Below, piece by piece: positions 18,101 to 26,560 of a DNA stretch of 64,000 bases (position 1 is its first letter; every line of letters starts with the position of its first letter). The translations under genes and the position numbers were made by a program. The DNA lies in contig JAHHDT010000006.1 of NCBI GenBank assembly GCA_019739225.1, positions 729,501 to 793,500 of the forward strand, written 5' to 3'. The notes beneath the pieces were generated by a model. That model ran no database searches, was not told the origin of the DNA, and saw only the letters and a list, made by a program, of their open reading frames with translations. The DNA comes from Aquamicrobium sp. GTDB taxonomy: Bacteria; Pseudomonadota; Alphaproteobacteria; Rhizobiales; Rhizobiaceae.

Positions 18101-18466
18101 ATGCAGAAAGTACGAAAGCCGGTCGTGTGCAAGACGACCGGCCTCCAGAAAATCGAAATGCTCGCCAGCAAATTCGAACCTCAGGACCCTAGCCCAAACC
18201 CCCGGCAGCTTCAAGCGCTTCGCCTTCGCGAGCGGTTCCCGCTGTCATGGCCTTTGGCTCGTCTCACGGCCGAATTGGCATTTCGGGGAGGCGCGAGCAT
18301 GACCCCGCAAACGCTCCAGGCGGCGCACTGGCTTCTCAGCCACGGCGACCGCCGCGCCAACCCTATCGTCCCGACAATCCGCCGCCAGTTCGGTCTCACC
18401 GCTGTGCAGGCAATCGACGCGATCCGCGAGGCGAACCGCCTGCGCGCGTCCGAGCACAAGGAATAG
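18101..18466 (+). CDS. Hypothetical phage-type protein, possibly two fused small genes
   Basis: A 121-aa reading frame. The second half, from ATG 18299 (MTPQTLQAAHWLLSHGDRRA, then PTIRRQFGLTAVQAIDAIRE), looks like a separate small phage protein and has its own strong ribosome site (GGGGAGGCGAGC). The first half has LRERFPLSWPLARLTAELAF, which resembles the C-terminus of a different small protein. Either one fused gene or two genes whose intervening stop was lost. Function unknown. Confidence 0.55.
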   Translation: MQKVRKPVVCKTTGLQKIEMLASKFEPQDPSPNPRQLQALRLRERFPLSWPLARLTAELAFRGGASMTPQTLQAAHWLLSHGDRRANPIVPTIRRQFGLTAVQAIDAIREANRLRASEHKE

Positions 18467-18470
18467 CACC

Positions 18471-18767
18471 ATGCGCAACACTACCCTCACCATCATTGCC
18501 AAGATCGAGCCGGACGGTGCTACCGTCACCGTGAAGGGCCGGGATGCTTGGGCGCTTCAGGAACTCATCAAAGCCGGCAAGGCGGGCTGCACTCCCATTA
18601 CGCACCCCGGCCCCCGCTGGAGCGCCTACGTTCTCAAGCTGCGCAAGCATGGTTTCGTTATCGAAACGATCCATGAGGCGCACACAGGACCGTTCCCCGG
18701 CACTCATGCCCGGTACGTGCTGCGCTCTCAGGTCTCCGTTATCGAGGAAGACGCAAGGGCTGCCTGA
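18471..18767 (+). CDS. Small winged-helix domain protein
   Basis: A 98-aa protein. WALQELIKAGKAGCTPITHP, then RWSAYVLKLRKHGFVIET and a basic wing region, fit a compact winged-helix fold of the kind found in phage regulatory or replication modules. It ends in an overlap (TGATG) with the next gene, so translation is coupled. The DNA target is unknown. Confidence 0.65.
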   Translation: MRNTTLTIIAKIEPDGATVTVKGRDAWALQELIKAGKAGCTPITHPGPRWSAYVLKLRKHGFVIETIHEAHTGPFPGTHARYVLRSQVSVIEEDARAA

Positions 18768-19315
18768 TGAGCGCGCGCGAGTTCAGCAAGGTTTCCCCGG
18801 CCGTATGGCGGTCGGGGAGATTCCGCCGCCTTTCGGGGCAAATGTCGAAACAGGTGTATCTCTACTTCATCACGAATAGCCATGTGAATTCGGCCGGATG
18901 CTATCCATTGCCGGACCTGTACGCGTGCGCCGATCTAGATTGCGAGGCTGAAGTCTACACAGCGGCGCGAGACGAGTTGTTGGCCGGTGAATTGATTGAC
19001 CACGATCCGGACACCGCAGAAATTCTCATAGAGCGCTGGTTTCGCCACAACCCGCCGATGAATCCGAACCACTACAAGGGAACGTCAAAGCTGGTGTCCG
19101 AAGTCGAATCCGACCGCCTGCGTGAGAAGGCCGAGGAAGCACTCTCCGAGGCTTGGCAGGCATACCAAAAGCGCAAGGAAGAGGACGAGACACGGCGACA
19201 GATCGAAGCCGCTCAGAAGGAGGCGGCCAAGTCTCCCCGGGGATACGGGACACTCCAGCCAGTGGGTGCGAGCAGCTATCTACTGAACACCCGTCACATG
19301 AAAGGGGGTGGCTGA
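18767..19315 (+). CDS. Phage replication-organiser-like protein (N-terminal domain)
   Basis: A 182-aa protein. SPAVWRSGRFRRLSGQMSKQ and VYLYFITNSHVNSAGCYPLP, followed by EILIERWFRHNPPMNPNH, resemble the N-terminal domain of phage replication initiators (DnaD/RepO-like organisers). A charged helix (SEAWQAYQKRKEEDETRRQI) follows. It lacks the usual C-terminal domain; the next overlapping frame may be its displaced continuation. Confidence 0.6.
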   Translation: MSAREFSKVSPAVWRSGRFRRLSGQMSKQVYLYFITNSHVNSAGCYPLPDLYACADLDCEAEVYTAARDELLAGELIDHDPDTAEILIERWFRHNPPMNPNHYKGTSKLVSEVESDRLREKAEEALSEAWQAYQKRKEEDETRRQIEAAQKEAAKSPRGYGTLQPVGASSYLLNTRHMKGGG

Positions 19316-19482
19316 TGTGCCCGACACAACCCTATCCAAACCGTTTGCATACCGTTTCGATACCTAGTTTTTCGCTCTGGAAACCGTATCGAAATACCGA
19401 GACCCAAACACAGACCAGAGACCTAGACCCCCGTGCGCACTCGCGAGGGTCGTTCGCGGTGGAAATGTCAATGGGCTTATGA
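19315..19482 (+). CDS. Small frame after the replication protein, possible displaced C-terminus
   Basis: A 55-aa frame starting in the TGATG overlap of the previous gene. NRLHTVSIPSFSLWKPYRNT followed by ETQTQTRDLDPR resembles the Thr/Gln/Asp-rich linker of phage replication initiators, so a frameshift may have split one gene. The DNA also holds an inverted repeat, TTTCGATAC (19355) with GTATCGAAA (19386). Function uncertain. Confidence 0.4.
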   Translation: MCPTQPYPNRLHTVSIPSFSLWKPYRNTETQTQTRDLDPRAHSRGSFAVEMSMGL

Positions 19483-19632
19483 GAGGGAGCCAAGCGTCAG
19501 CGTTAGCGCTTTTTCCGAGAACTGGCCCCTTGTCAGCGAGGAATCTGTCTAGGGCGGTAAGAAGGCTGGATCTGATTGGTTACGGCAACCGAGAGTTGGC
19601 GAAAGCTCACCGATGTGGAAGCGTCAATCAGA

Positions 19633-20394
19633 TCACGCCGCCTTGTCAAATGCCTCTCGTGTTCTGCCAAAAGGTACGACCACGTCCGCAGCCTCACTGA
19701 GCAACACCTTGTCTGCTTGGCTAGTACGCTCAGAGTTGGTGAGCATAACGGTTCGCCGCACAGGGTCATCGAGGCGGGCGATATCCGTGAATTTGACGAA
19801 AGTGGAATTTATCGAAACGTGGCTCGGCGATACCAGCTCGATAAGACGGGGGGTCCTTTCGCGCATAATGGCCACGTCGAAGCGCCACTTTTTTAGCGAC
19901 CGCCCGCGCATTTCGTAGTCGAACTGCGCCTGACCTCCGAAAAACTCCCGTACCGTGGCCCGGAACACTTCCGTTAGGTCATGGTCGCGTTCCTCGCCAA
20001 GTTTCTGTGCGGTTTGCTCCACCGTTTTGCGGCTAGCGGACCCGACGAACAGAACGGCATTTGCCAGCCATTCGCGAGTAACGCGGGTCGTGAAAAAGCA
20101 GCTGCCGTCATATTCGACGCCGTGGAACTGAGCAATTTGAGGGGCTAGGCGAGCAAAAACAGTCGTTCCACCGAGGTGTTCAGCTTCCATATAGCCGTTC
20201 CCTTGGTCGCTTACATAAAACTCATCGTCATGGCCTCGAACGCGCACGACAACGGACGCGCCGCCCGGATACGTTTGGGGAAGCGCAATAAGCCCTTCGC
20301 CTTGATCGACGCCAGTAACCACCAGTTCTTTGGCGACTTCGTCGACAAGTGCTTGCATTGACATGTCTCGGTTCAAACCAGCTGTCGCGACCAT
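19633..20394 (-). CDS. DUF1828-domain-like protein of a two-gene accessory cassette
   Basis: A 253-aa protein. The N-terminal ~90 residues have the DUF1828-like pattern of a beta-rich domain ending in FYVSDQGNGYMEAEHLGG ('D-x-G' turn after a hydrophobic strand). The C-terminal part has FDYEMRGRSLKKWRFDVAIM and ends DVVVPFGRTREAFDKAA, reminiscent of a nuclease-like or DNA-interacting fold, which I cannot confirm. ATG 20394 overlaps the upstream gene by 22 bases. The pair faces the other way from the surrounding phage genes, as cargo (often defence or toxin-related) genes do. Confidence 0.6.
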   Translation of the reverse strand: MVATAGLNRDMSMQALVDEVAKELVVTGVDQGEGLIALPQTYPGGASVVVRVRGHDDEFYVSDQGNGYMEAEHLGGTTVFARLAPQIAQFHGVEYDGSCFFTTRVTREWLANAVLFVGSASRKTVEQTAQKLGEERDHDLTEVFRATVREFFGGQAQFDYEMRGRSLKKWRFDVAIMRERTPRLIELVSPSHVSINSTFVKFTDIARLDDPVRRTVMLTNSERTSQADKVLLSEAADVVVPFGRTREAFDKAA

Positions 20395-20918
20395 ACCGGC
20401 TCCTCCACCCAGAATTCAGGAATTACAAACTCATCCCGAACAAGCACCATAACTTCTTCGAATCTAACAAACTCTTGCTCGATAGGGAATGCGAGCGGGA
20501 GGCGCCCTTCGGGTCGAAACGCATCCAGGCCGAGATATCTATTCGGCCCAAATCGGTGGATTTGCCGTCCTCGAACCACAGGTGGCGCGCCGTGCGGGTT
20601 TAACGGGTTGCGATGCGGCTTGATAGGGTTCTCGGGGTCAAATTCAATTCTGCCGAGGTGGAACGTTGCCCCACGGATAGATGCAAATAGCAAGGCAACA
20701 AGGCCATAGAAGGGCCGCGATGCGGGTGTCGACCTCGGGCCACGCAGCAAAAGGCGAGAGCCACCAATCTGCGCACCATCGATTGCCAATGGCAGGCTCA
20801 GGGAGATGTACTCAGCATTCCCTTTATGTTCCGTGATCCATTCGCCAACGCTTACCGGGCTTTTCGGCGAAGTCGCAATCGTTTCCAAATCGAGCAGTAT
20901 TTCGTCGTCCCGCCCCAA
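20373..20918 (-). CDS. Hypothetical partner protein of the DUF1828-like gene
   Basis: A 181-aa protein that I do not recognise. It begins MGRDDEILLDLETIATS and has a His/Arg/Pro-rich middle (IKPHRNPLNPHGAPPVV, then QIHRFGPNRYLGLDAF) and an aromatic, acidic C-terminus. The TTG start is favoured by GGAGGGGGCG just upstream. It is the first gene of a two-gene minus-strand operon, overlapping the DUF1828-like gene by 22 bases, which implies coupled expression and possibly a complex. Confidence 0.6.
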   Translation of the reverse strand: MGRDDEILLDLETIATSPKSPVSVGEWITEHKGNAEYISLSLPLAIDGAQIGGSRLLLRGPRSTPASRPFYGLVALLFASIRGATFHLGRIEFDPENPIKPHRNPLNPHGAPPVVRGRQIHRFGPNRYLGLDAFRPEGRLPLAFPIEQEFVRFEEVMVLVRDEFVIPEFWVEEPVWSRQLV

Positions 20919-21108
20919 ACGCCCCCTCCCTAACTCACCGTTGCCGCGATCTAAGCGGGAATCTCAGCATCCAACAAGTGTGGCGGCCTCCGCCTGGGGC
21001 TGAAATCTCGATGGCCATTTCCACTCCCAGTAATCACAAACACGTGAAGTTGTGGAAAGCAGCCCCCCTGTGCGGACGTAGCGGCACAACGGGAAACGCA
21101 ATAGGACG

Positions 21109-21122
21109 ATACCGGACGGTAT
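21109..21122. promoter_or_regulatory. Inverted repeat upstream of the RHH gene
   Basis: ATACCGGACGGTAT has perfect 6-bp arms and a 2-bp centre, 83 bp before the ribbon-helix-helix gene. RHH proteins bind such short palindromes, so it may be the autoregulatory operator. Confidence 0.35.
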
Positions 21123-21205
21123 GTAAGTAATTGAGATAAAATGACTTTCTGTTACTCCATGCGAGCGAACGGTGGTATCGTGTCTTCAATGATTTGGAGA
21201 CAGAG

Positions 21206-21361
21206 ATGCGATTTTCCGAACCAATGGATGGCATGCTTCGAGTGAGGGTGGCGCGGGACGAAAAGCGCCGTCTAGCCGAGGTTGCCCGCAAGCGTGGCCT
21301 GACTCTTTCCGACTTCCTTCGCCAGACGGCGACCGAGGCGGCGCAGCGGGTGGCGGTGTAG
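21206..21361 (+). CDS. Ribbon-helix-helix (Arc/CopG-like) DNA-binding protein
   Basis: A 51-aa protein. MLRVRVARDEKRRLAEVARK followed by RGLTLSDFLRQTATEAA shows the beta-strand, helix, turn and helix of the RHH fold. GGAG lies 8 nt before ATG 21206. It is the first plus-strand gene after the minus cassette and may repress the phage-like gene run that follows. Confidence 0.75.
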   Translation: MRFSEPMDGMLRVRVARDEKRRLAEVARKRGLTLSDFLRQTATEAAQRVAV

Positions 21362-21363
21362 TC

Positions 21364-21561
21364 ATGGCCGTCTATGCCCCGCGCATCAGCCTACGCCAGC
21401 TCGTGCGGCTTCATCACCGTGATTGCCTGCCTATGCGCCATGTCCTGGCTGAGGCTCGTCGTGGCAGCCTTCCGGGCGTCGAGCCGGTAGCGGGTGGATC
21501 GGGTTTTGCCGTTATCGACCGTAGCGCGGCGCTTGCGGCCATCCGTAAGAGGGCTGCGTGA
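21364..21561 (+). CDS. Small basic hypothetical protein
   Basis: 65 aa, starting 2 bp after the RHH gene and ending in a TGATG overlap with the next. It is Arg/His-rich (ISLRQLVRLHHRDCLPMRHV). No family recognised; its packing in the operon is the main evidence. Confidence 0.5.
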   Translation: MAVYAPRISLRQLVRLHHRDCLPMRHVLAEARRGSLPGVEPVAGGSGFAVIDRSAALAAIRKRAA

Positions 21562-21818
21562 TGTTCTCTCCCGGCAAGCTAGGCGGCAGCATTTCGAGCC
21601 AGACCAATCCGACCAACTACTTCCCGCCCGCGCCACCGATGGACGGGTTCAATCCGTTCCAGCTCAACGTCGATCAGCGTGACGCCATCGTGAACGCTGC
21701 AAACAGCATGGAGCGCGATAACCAGATGCGCCCGCTTCAGCCCGCCCCGTTCCCCGGCGGTCCCAGTCCGGATGGGCAACAGCTCCTGCGCATCCTCGCC
21801 AACATGAGAGGCCGCTAA
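21561..21818 (+). CDS. Small Pro/Gln-rich protein, probable virion-associated
   Basis: An 85-aa, Pro-, Asn- and Gln-rich protein (NPTNYFPPAPPMDGFNPFQL) that starts inside the previous stop and abuts the 443-aa protein. The composition and position resemble the small protein preceding ejection proteins in podovirus-like genomes. This is inference from context. Confidence 0.5.
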   Translation: MFSPGKLGGSISSQTNPTNYFPPAPPMDGFNPFQLNVDQRDAIVNAANSMERDNQMRPLQPAPFPGGPSPDGQQLLRILANMRGR

Positions 21819-23149
21819 TGCTTCCCTACATCCCCCCTTCGATGATGGACCCGGAAAGGCTGGCTGCTGCCGGTCTTGGTTCGCAGGCTGAGCTTGTCGC
21901 GCGGCTCTATGGCACCGATGCGATATTCAATCAGCAGCAGATGCCGCAGCAGTCCGGCGACATGCCGCCAGCATTCGAACAGTCAGGCTCGGCCCTGCGT
22001 CCTCGCACGACCTCAATGAGCAACGAGGCGCATCCAGGTTTCGAGCCGGGCAATCAGCCTCGCGGCGGGCAACCTCAGGGTGGCGGTGGTTTCCTGTCCG
22101 GCATCTCGGATTGGCTGAGCGGCGGTAAGCGCCAAAAGGTCAATCAGACGGTCAACTGGCTCCAGCAGCAGGGCTTGGACGAGGGTACGGCGCGCGGCCT
22201 CGCTGCCAACCCGCCGCTGTTGCAGCACTATCTCAAGCAGTACGTCGATGCGCGCGACCCCCGCAATCAACTGGAGTTCGAGAAGACCCAGCTTGAGGTG
22301 GAAAACCTTCGTAATCCGCGCATGTCACCATACGAATCCAGCCGCCTCGGTCTCGATGAACGCAAGTTCGATTTCGAACGCTCCAATGCCGAGAAGACCA
22401 ACGACATTCGCGAATATCAGCAGGCCAAGCGCGAAGGCTACGAAGGCGATTTCCGCACATGGCAAATGGAGATGAAGCAGGCCGGCGCGACCACCATCAA
22501 CAACAACATGGCGGCAGAGAAGGCATGGGACACGGAAAGCGCCAAGCTATGGGCGAAGCGCTACGACGACATAACCGCAGGCGCGATGAACTCGCAGCAG
22601 ATGCTTGGCATGTACGACCTCGCTGAACAGGCGTTTGACAGCGGGGTGCGTACCGGTTTCGGGGCTGAGACTGAATTGACCCTTCGCCAGTTGGGTGCAG
22701 CCATGGGGCTTGATACCGACCCGGCAAAGCTGGCCGGTGGCGAGTTGATCCGTTCGGTTCAAAACCGCATGGCCCTGATGATGCGTTCGCCTGACGGCGG
22801 CATGGGTATGCCCGGCGCACTGTCCGACCGTGACATCAAGTTCCTGAAGGATTCACAGATCGGCATCGATCGCTCGCCTGAAGGCAATAAGCGCATGCTG
22901 CAAGCCTATCGCCTGATGGAACAGCGCAAGATTGAAATCGCCCGCATTGCTGACGAGTACGTGCAGCAGAATGGCCGGCTTGATGCCGGGTTCAACTCGT
23001 ATCTCCGCGACTACGCAAATGCGAACCCGCTTTTCGAGACCGCGACTAATGACGCCCCGCGCCAGATTATGGACGTGGAGGATTACAAGCGGCTTCCGAG
23101 CGGAACGCAATTCATTGCCCCTGACGGCACGGTTCGGAGGAAACCCTGA
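21818..23149 (+). CDS. Phage ejection/internal virion-like protein
   Basis: A 443-aa protein rich in Gln and charged residues. A disordered N-terminal ~100 residues with GGQPQGGGGFLSGISDWLSG precedes a long helical region (about 130-380, e.g. EFEKTQLEVENLRNP, MEMKQAGATTINNN). Such proteins are internal to podovirus particles and are injected with the DNA (family knowledge). It lies in a run of ATGA/TGATG overlaps with a 667-aa partner. No capsid or portal gene precedes it, which is odd. Confidence 0.5.
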   Translation: MLPYIPPSMMDPERLAAAGLGSQAELVARLYGTDAIFNQQQMPQQSGDMPPAFEQSGSALRPRTTSMSNEAHPGFEPGNQPRGGQPQGGGGFLSGISDWLSGGKRQKVNQTVNWLQQQGLDEGTARGLAANPPLLQHYLKQYVDARDPRNQLEFEKTQLEVENLRNPRMSPYESSRLGLDERKFDFERSNAEKTNDIREYQQAKREGYEGDFRTWQMEMKQAGATTINNNMAAEKAWDTESAKLWAKRYDDITAGAMNSQQMLGMYDLAEQAFDSGVRTGFGAETELTLRQLGAAMGLDTDPAKLAGGELIRSVQNRMALMMRSPDGGMGMPGALSDRDIKFLKDSQIGIDRSPEGNKRMLQAYRLMEQRKIEIARIADEYVQQNGRLDAGFNSYLRDYANANPLFETATNDAPRQIMDVEDYKRLPSGTQFIAPDGTVRRKP

Positions 23150-25152
23150 TGGCCAACTGGTGGGAATCCGTACCCGTCGTCAGCCAGCCGCAGAACTGGT
23201 GGGACGCAGCACCGATTGTCGGTGAACAGGCGGCACAAGGTCATGCCGGTGTGCCGAAGTTCATTCCTCCTGGCGTCGAAGGCTACGACCCCGAAACCGG
23301 GCTGGTCGAGCGCCAGCCTGCTAGATCCTCTGCGCCGGCTCTCCAGTCCGCGCTTTCGGGCTTTGTGGAAGGCATCCCGGTTGCCGGCCCCTACCTGCAA
23401 TCCGGTGTCGAGAACGCGGCAGCTTTCGCCGGCGCGACACTCACGGGCCGGCCACAGGAGGAAGTTCGCGCGGAAATGGGGCAGATGGTCGATGAGGCCG
23501 CTGCACAGCATCCGTATGTCAACACAGCGGCAAGCTTGGCGGGGGGTATCGCGGGCACATTGCCGGCCGTCGCCGCCGCGCCGGGTCTGTTTGGTGCCAA
23601 TGCCGGCCCTCTAGCCATGCGTGCGCTGGCTGGCGGTGCATCCGGTGCAGCTATCGGCGGCGCGGATGCCGGCGTGCGCCATGGTGCCGATGCAATCATC
23701 CCTGGCGCAGTTACGGGCGGTGCTATCGGGGCCCTCGCGCCCGCGCTCAGCGATGCGGTTGGCGGTCTAGGGCGGTGGGCTTATCGCAAGGCTGCGGGTG
23801 TCACGCCGGCTCAGGGCCATCTTGGACGCGCGGCCGGTGCCGATGCGATCGATGATATGGGCGCGCGCCTTTCGGCTCTTGGTCCCGACGCAATGCCAAT
23901 GGACCTTGGCCCCAACCTCAGGGGGCAGGCCGGCGCAATCGCCACTACTCCGGGACGCGGGCAAGAGGTGGTTCGCTCTGCGGTGACGGGTCGTCAGGCT
24001 CGCGCCGGCTCGCGTATTGCCGGTGCTCTGGACGATGCCCTTGGCGCTCCGGTGGATACCGTTGCCCTTGCCGACGATATCATTGCCCAGCGTTCGGCTG
24101 CTGCAAAGCCGCTCTATAACGCAGCCTATTCCAAGCCCGTGCCATTCACGCAGGAGCTGGAAGACCTGTTGAAGCGTCCTTCGGTCGGTCGCGCCATGCA
24201 GTCAGCACGTCGTCTAGCAGCCGATGATGAGACGTTCAGTGCTGCAACGCGTGGCTGGTTTGCCAACGTCGCTGATGACGGTGCCGTAACGATTACCAGA
24301 ACGCCTAGCGTCTACGAACTGGACATGACCAAGCGCGCGCTTGATGACATGTATTCCACCGCGCAGCGGGCCGGGAACAACAATGAGGCCCGCATCTTCG
24401 ACCAGCTCCGCAAGAAGCTTATCGGCTTTGTGGATGACGCTGTGCCGGAATACAAGCAGGCGCGGGCTGCGTTCTCCGGTCCTGCTTCGGTTCTGGATTC
24501 GCTGGAGGAAGGCCAGAAGGTCTTTTCCCGCAATCTGACCCCGAGCCAGCTTCGCACGCAGATGATGAAGATGGGCGATGCGGAGAAGGACGCCTTTGTG
24601 CAGGGCGCACGTGCCGAAATCGCAAAGACCATGGGCACGGCTCGCAATGATGCGCTGAAGGCCCGTCAGCTATTCGATGCGGGCTGGAACAAGGAAAAGC
24701 TGGGCATCATCCTGGGGGATGAACAGGCCTCGCGTCTGCTGCAATCCTTGCACGCCGAAGCGACGTTCGCGGCCACCAATCAGGAAATCACCGGGCAATC
24801 TGTAACGGCCGGCCGTCAGATGGCGCAGAAGGATTTGGGTATCCGTGGCAGTGATGAGCGCGGAATGCTTCGGTCTGCCCTCAACCTCAATGTGGGTGAC
24901 TCCCTCGCTCGCCTTGGTGACCGCCTCACTGGTGGCGTTCGGACGGCATGGAACGAGAAGAACCTGAGCGAACTTGGCGAGCTGCTCACCTCGCGCGATC
25001 CAAAGGCCATGACGCGGGTCATCAAGACCGTCCAGGCTGCGCAGCGCAGGGGAGACCTTACGGCTGCGAAAGCGCGCGAGATTATCCAGAGCCTTGCAGT
25101 CGGTTCGTCGCCCCGTCAGCCGCTTGAGCTGACTGTCACGCCCGCCCGGTGA
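23149..25152 (+). CDS. Large phage ejection-like protein with glycine-rich hydrophobic region
   Basis: A 667-aa protein. The N-terminus has a repeated motif, NWWESVPVV (residues 3-11) and NWWDAAPIV (about 17-25). Residues ~125-215 form Gly/Ala-rich hydrophobic stretches (ASLAGGIAGTLPAVAAAPGL, GGAIGALAPALSDAVGG) like glycine zippers that insert in membranes. The C-terminal 350 residues are helical and charged. Together these suggest a DNA-ejection protein crossing the cell envelope. I recognise no lytic transglycosylase motif. The TGATG overlap with the previous gene supports the start. Confidence 0.5.
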   Translation: MANWWESVPVVSQPQNWWDAAPIVGEQAAQGHAGVPKFIPPGVEGYDPETGLVERQPARSSAPALQSALSGFVEGIPVAGPYLQSGVENAAAFAGATLTGRPQEEVRAEMGQMVDEAAAQHPYVNTAASLAGGIAGTLPAVAAAPGLFGANAGPLAMRALAGGASGAAIGGADAGVRHGADAIIPGAVTGGAIGALAPALSDAVGGLGRWAYRKAAGVTPAQGHLGRAAGADAIDDMGARLSALGPDAMPMDLGPNLRGQAGAIATTPGRGQEVVRSAVTGRQARAGSRIAGALDDALGAPVDTVALADDIIAQRSAAAKPLYNAAYSKPVPFTQELEDLLKRPSVGRAMQSARRLAADDETFSAATRGWFANVADDGAVTITRTPSVYELDMTKRALDDMYSTAQRAGNNNEARIFDQLRKKLIGFVDDAVPEYKQARAAFSGPASVLDSLEEGQKVFSRNLTPSQLRTQMMKMGDAEKDAFVQGARAEIAKTMGTARNDALKARQLFDAGWNKEKLGIILGDEQASRLLQSLHAEATFAATNQEITGQSVTAGRQMAQKDLGIRGSDERGMLRSALNLNVGDSLARLGDRLTGGVRTAWNEKNLSELGELLTSRDPKAMTRVIKTVQAAQRRGDLTAAKAREIIQSLAVGSSPRQPLELTVTPAR

Positions 25153-25408
25153 CCCGAGCCTTGAGCGAAGCCCACACCCTGTCCCAGCCCTTCAGGAGCA
25201 AATGAACAGCACCGAAATAGAGACCGCCGCCGATGAGAGCCATGGCGACAATAACGGGTACGTCGTAGGCCGGTATGTCTGCGAAGTCGCCGCGCGAAAA
25301 GGAGAGCCCGATTCCGAGGATTACAGCCGTCGTGATGATGGAAATCGCTGTGGCCTTGGGCTTCGCCGCTTTCGGGGCTTGCTCAGTCTCATGCGGTCTC
25401 TGGTCCAT
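25136..25408 (-). CDS. Small two-TM membrane protein
   Basis: A 90-aa protein: a basic N-terminus, then two hydrophobic segments (AISIITTAVILGIGLSFS and VPVIVAMALIGGGLYFGAVH) and a basic tail. Its 3' end overlaps the 667-aa gene by 17 bases on the other strand. The size and topology resemble holins or small phage membrane proteins, but no lysis genes are adjacent. The start is unsure; in-frame TTG 25474 is an alternative. Confidence 0.5.
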   Translation of the reverse strand: MDQRPHETEQAPKAAKPKATAISIITTAVILGIGLSFSRGDFADIPAYDVPVIVAMALIGGGLYFGAVHLLLKGWDRVWASLKARVTGRA

Positions 25409-25458
25409 GGGCGAAGCCGTCCGTTCGGGTGCTGTACAGAGAATATAGGCGGAAACCG

Positions 25459-25818
25459 ATGAAAGCGGAAGCAAACACCCCCGGCAGCTCTATCCCGACC
25501 ATTCTTGACGTGATGGAAGCTGTCAGCGCGCGCCTGACGGATGCCGTTCTTGATCCGACGAACCCGGAAGAACTGGACGCCGTCACAGGTGCCATTGCGC
25601 AGGTCTACGGCGGTGGCGCAAGCACGGAAGCCGAACTGTCCAACCTCATCATCTATGCGCACGGGTGTCACGAGATGGCGGCCGTGTACCGTCAGCAAAG
25701 GAATGAGGACAACGCCGACCTCTATCACGCCATCGGGCAGGACATGCTCACAAAGGCTCTGTTTGCGGTCGAGAACCTGACCGTTCAGAGCCTCGATATT
25801 CTCGGAGGGCGTCAGTGA
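25459..25818 (+). CDS. Hypothetical phage protein
   Basis: 119 aa, acidic and helical (TILDVMEAVSARLTDAVLDP, HEMAAVYRQQRNEDNADLYH). Not recognised. It ends in a TGATG overlap with the C39-like gene, so it belongs to the same plus-strand operon. Confidence 0.6.
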   Translation: MKAEANTPGSSIPTILDVMEAVSARLTDAVLDPTNPEELDAVTGAIAQVYGGGASTEAELSNLIIYAHGCHEMAAVYRQQRNEDNADLYHAIGQDMLTKALFAVENLTVQSLDILGGRQ

Positions 25819-26291
25819 TGGGCACCTACGTCCCCCAGCGCACCCACGACGACTGCATGATTGCGGCTTTTGCTACCGCGACCGATCGCACCTATGAGGA
25901 AGTCGCAGAGGCGTTTGGCGTGCCGTGCAATGGCGATGGGTATCCCTCATTGCCTCCGGTGGGCGGTGTCAATCTCCTGGGGGTCCCGGTGCCGCTTCTG
26001 TCGCTAGGCTTCAATGCCGTCCTATGCCTGTCTACAGAGGCCACAGGTAACCCCTCGCTACGCCTGCCTACCTCCGATGCTCTCAAGACCCTGCTGCCGT
26101 CGCGAACAGCCGTGGTGACAGCCCCCGATGCTCATTTGCGAGTGCTGGGCATTCAGCACGCGATGGCATGGAAGGACAGCGCGGTCATCGATTGCCGAGA
26201 GCCGGAAGGCAAAGGCCCCAAGCTGGACCGGCTCACCCTCTCAGCCGTGGTGCTCCTTACGCCGATCAACGACAGAGAGGTAGTGGACTGA
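25818..26291 (+). CDS. C39-like cysteine peptidase-fold protein
   Basis: A 157-aa protein. QRTHDDCMIAAFATATDRTY gives a Cys near residue 13 at the start of a helix; HAMAWKDSAVIDCRE near residue 112 gives His and Asp. This is the Cys-His-Asp order of C39/papain-like folds seen in phage and bacteriocin modules. It could be an active protease or an inactive relative. It is translationally coupled on both sides. Confidence 0.55.
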   Translation: MGTYVPQRTHDDCMIAAFATATDRTYEEVAEAFGVPCNGDGYPSLPPVGGVNLLGVPVPLLSLGFNAVLCLSTEATGNPSLRLPTSDALKTLLPSRTAVVTAPDAHLRVLGIQHAMAWKDSAVIDCREPEGKGPKLDRLTLSAVVLLTPINDREVVD

Positions 26292-26560
26292 TGCTTAGCA
26301 AGGACCAGCTTGCATTCGTCAGAGAGTATTTCGTTGATGTGAACGCTACCGCTGCCGCCAAGCGGATCGGCCGTGAGGGCGCAACGGCTTCGTCTTTCGC
26401 TGCCGAGTGCATGGACAGCCCTACCGTCAAAAGCGTCATCAGCGCCGTGTGGCAGCACATCATGGATGATGTCGCAGTCAATGGCCGCGCTCTGCATCAT
26501 CCCCTGCCAGAGCAGGGCAAGGAACAGGCTTTCATCATCATCGAGACGGGCTCAGCATGA
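26291..26560 (+). CDS. Small-terminase-like protein, short
   Basis: An 89-aa protein. LSKDQLAFVREYFVDVNATA, then AAKRIGREGATASSFAAECM, is like the HTH N-terminus of small terminase subunits (Fv-eY-vD-NAt-AA). The C-terminal oligomerisation region is missing, so it is a fragment or a minimal DNA-binding derivative. It is coupled to the DUF5681 gene by an ATGA overlap. Confidence 0.55.
   Translation: MLSKDQLAFVREYFVDVNATAAAKRIGREGATASSFAAECMDSPTVKSVISAVWQHIMDDVAVNGRALHHPLPEQGKEQAFIIIETGSA

Noticed and set aside
19340-19395. ACCGTTT-like repeats read as replication iterons
   Set aside because: Only two or three imperfect copies with irregular spacing inside a reading frame; not enough to call an origin.
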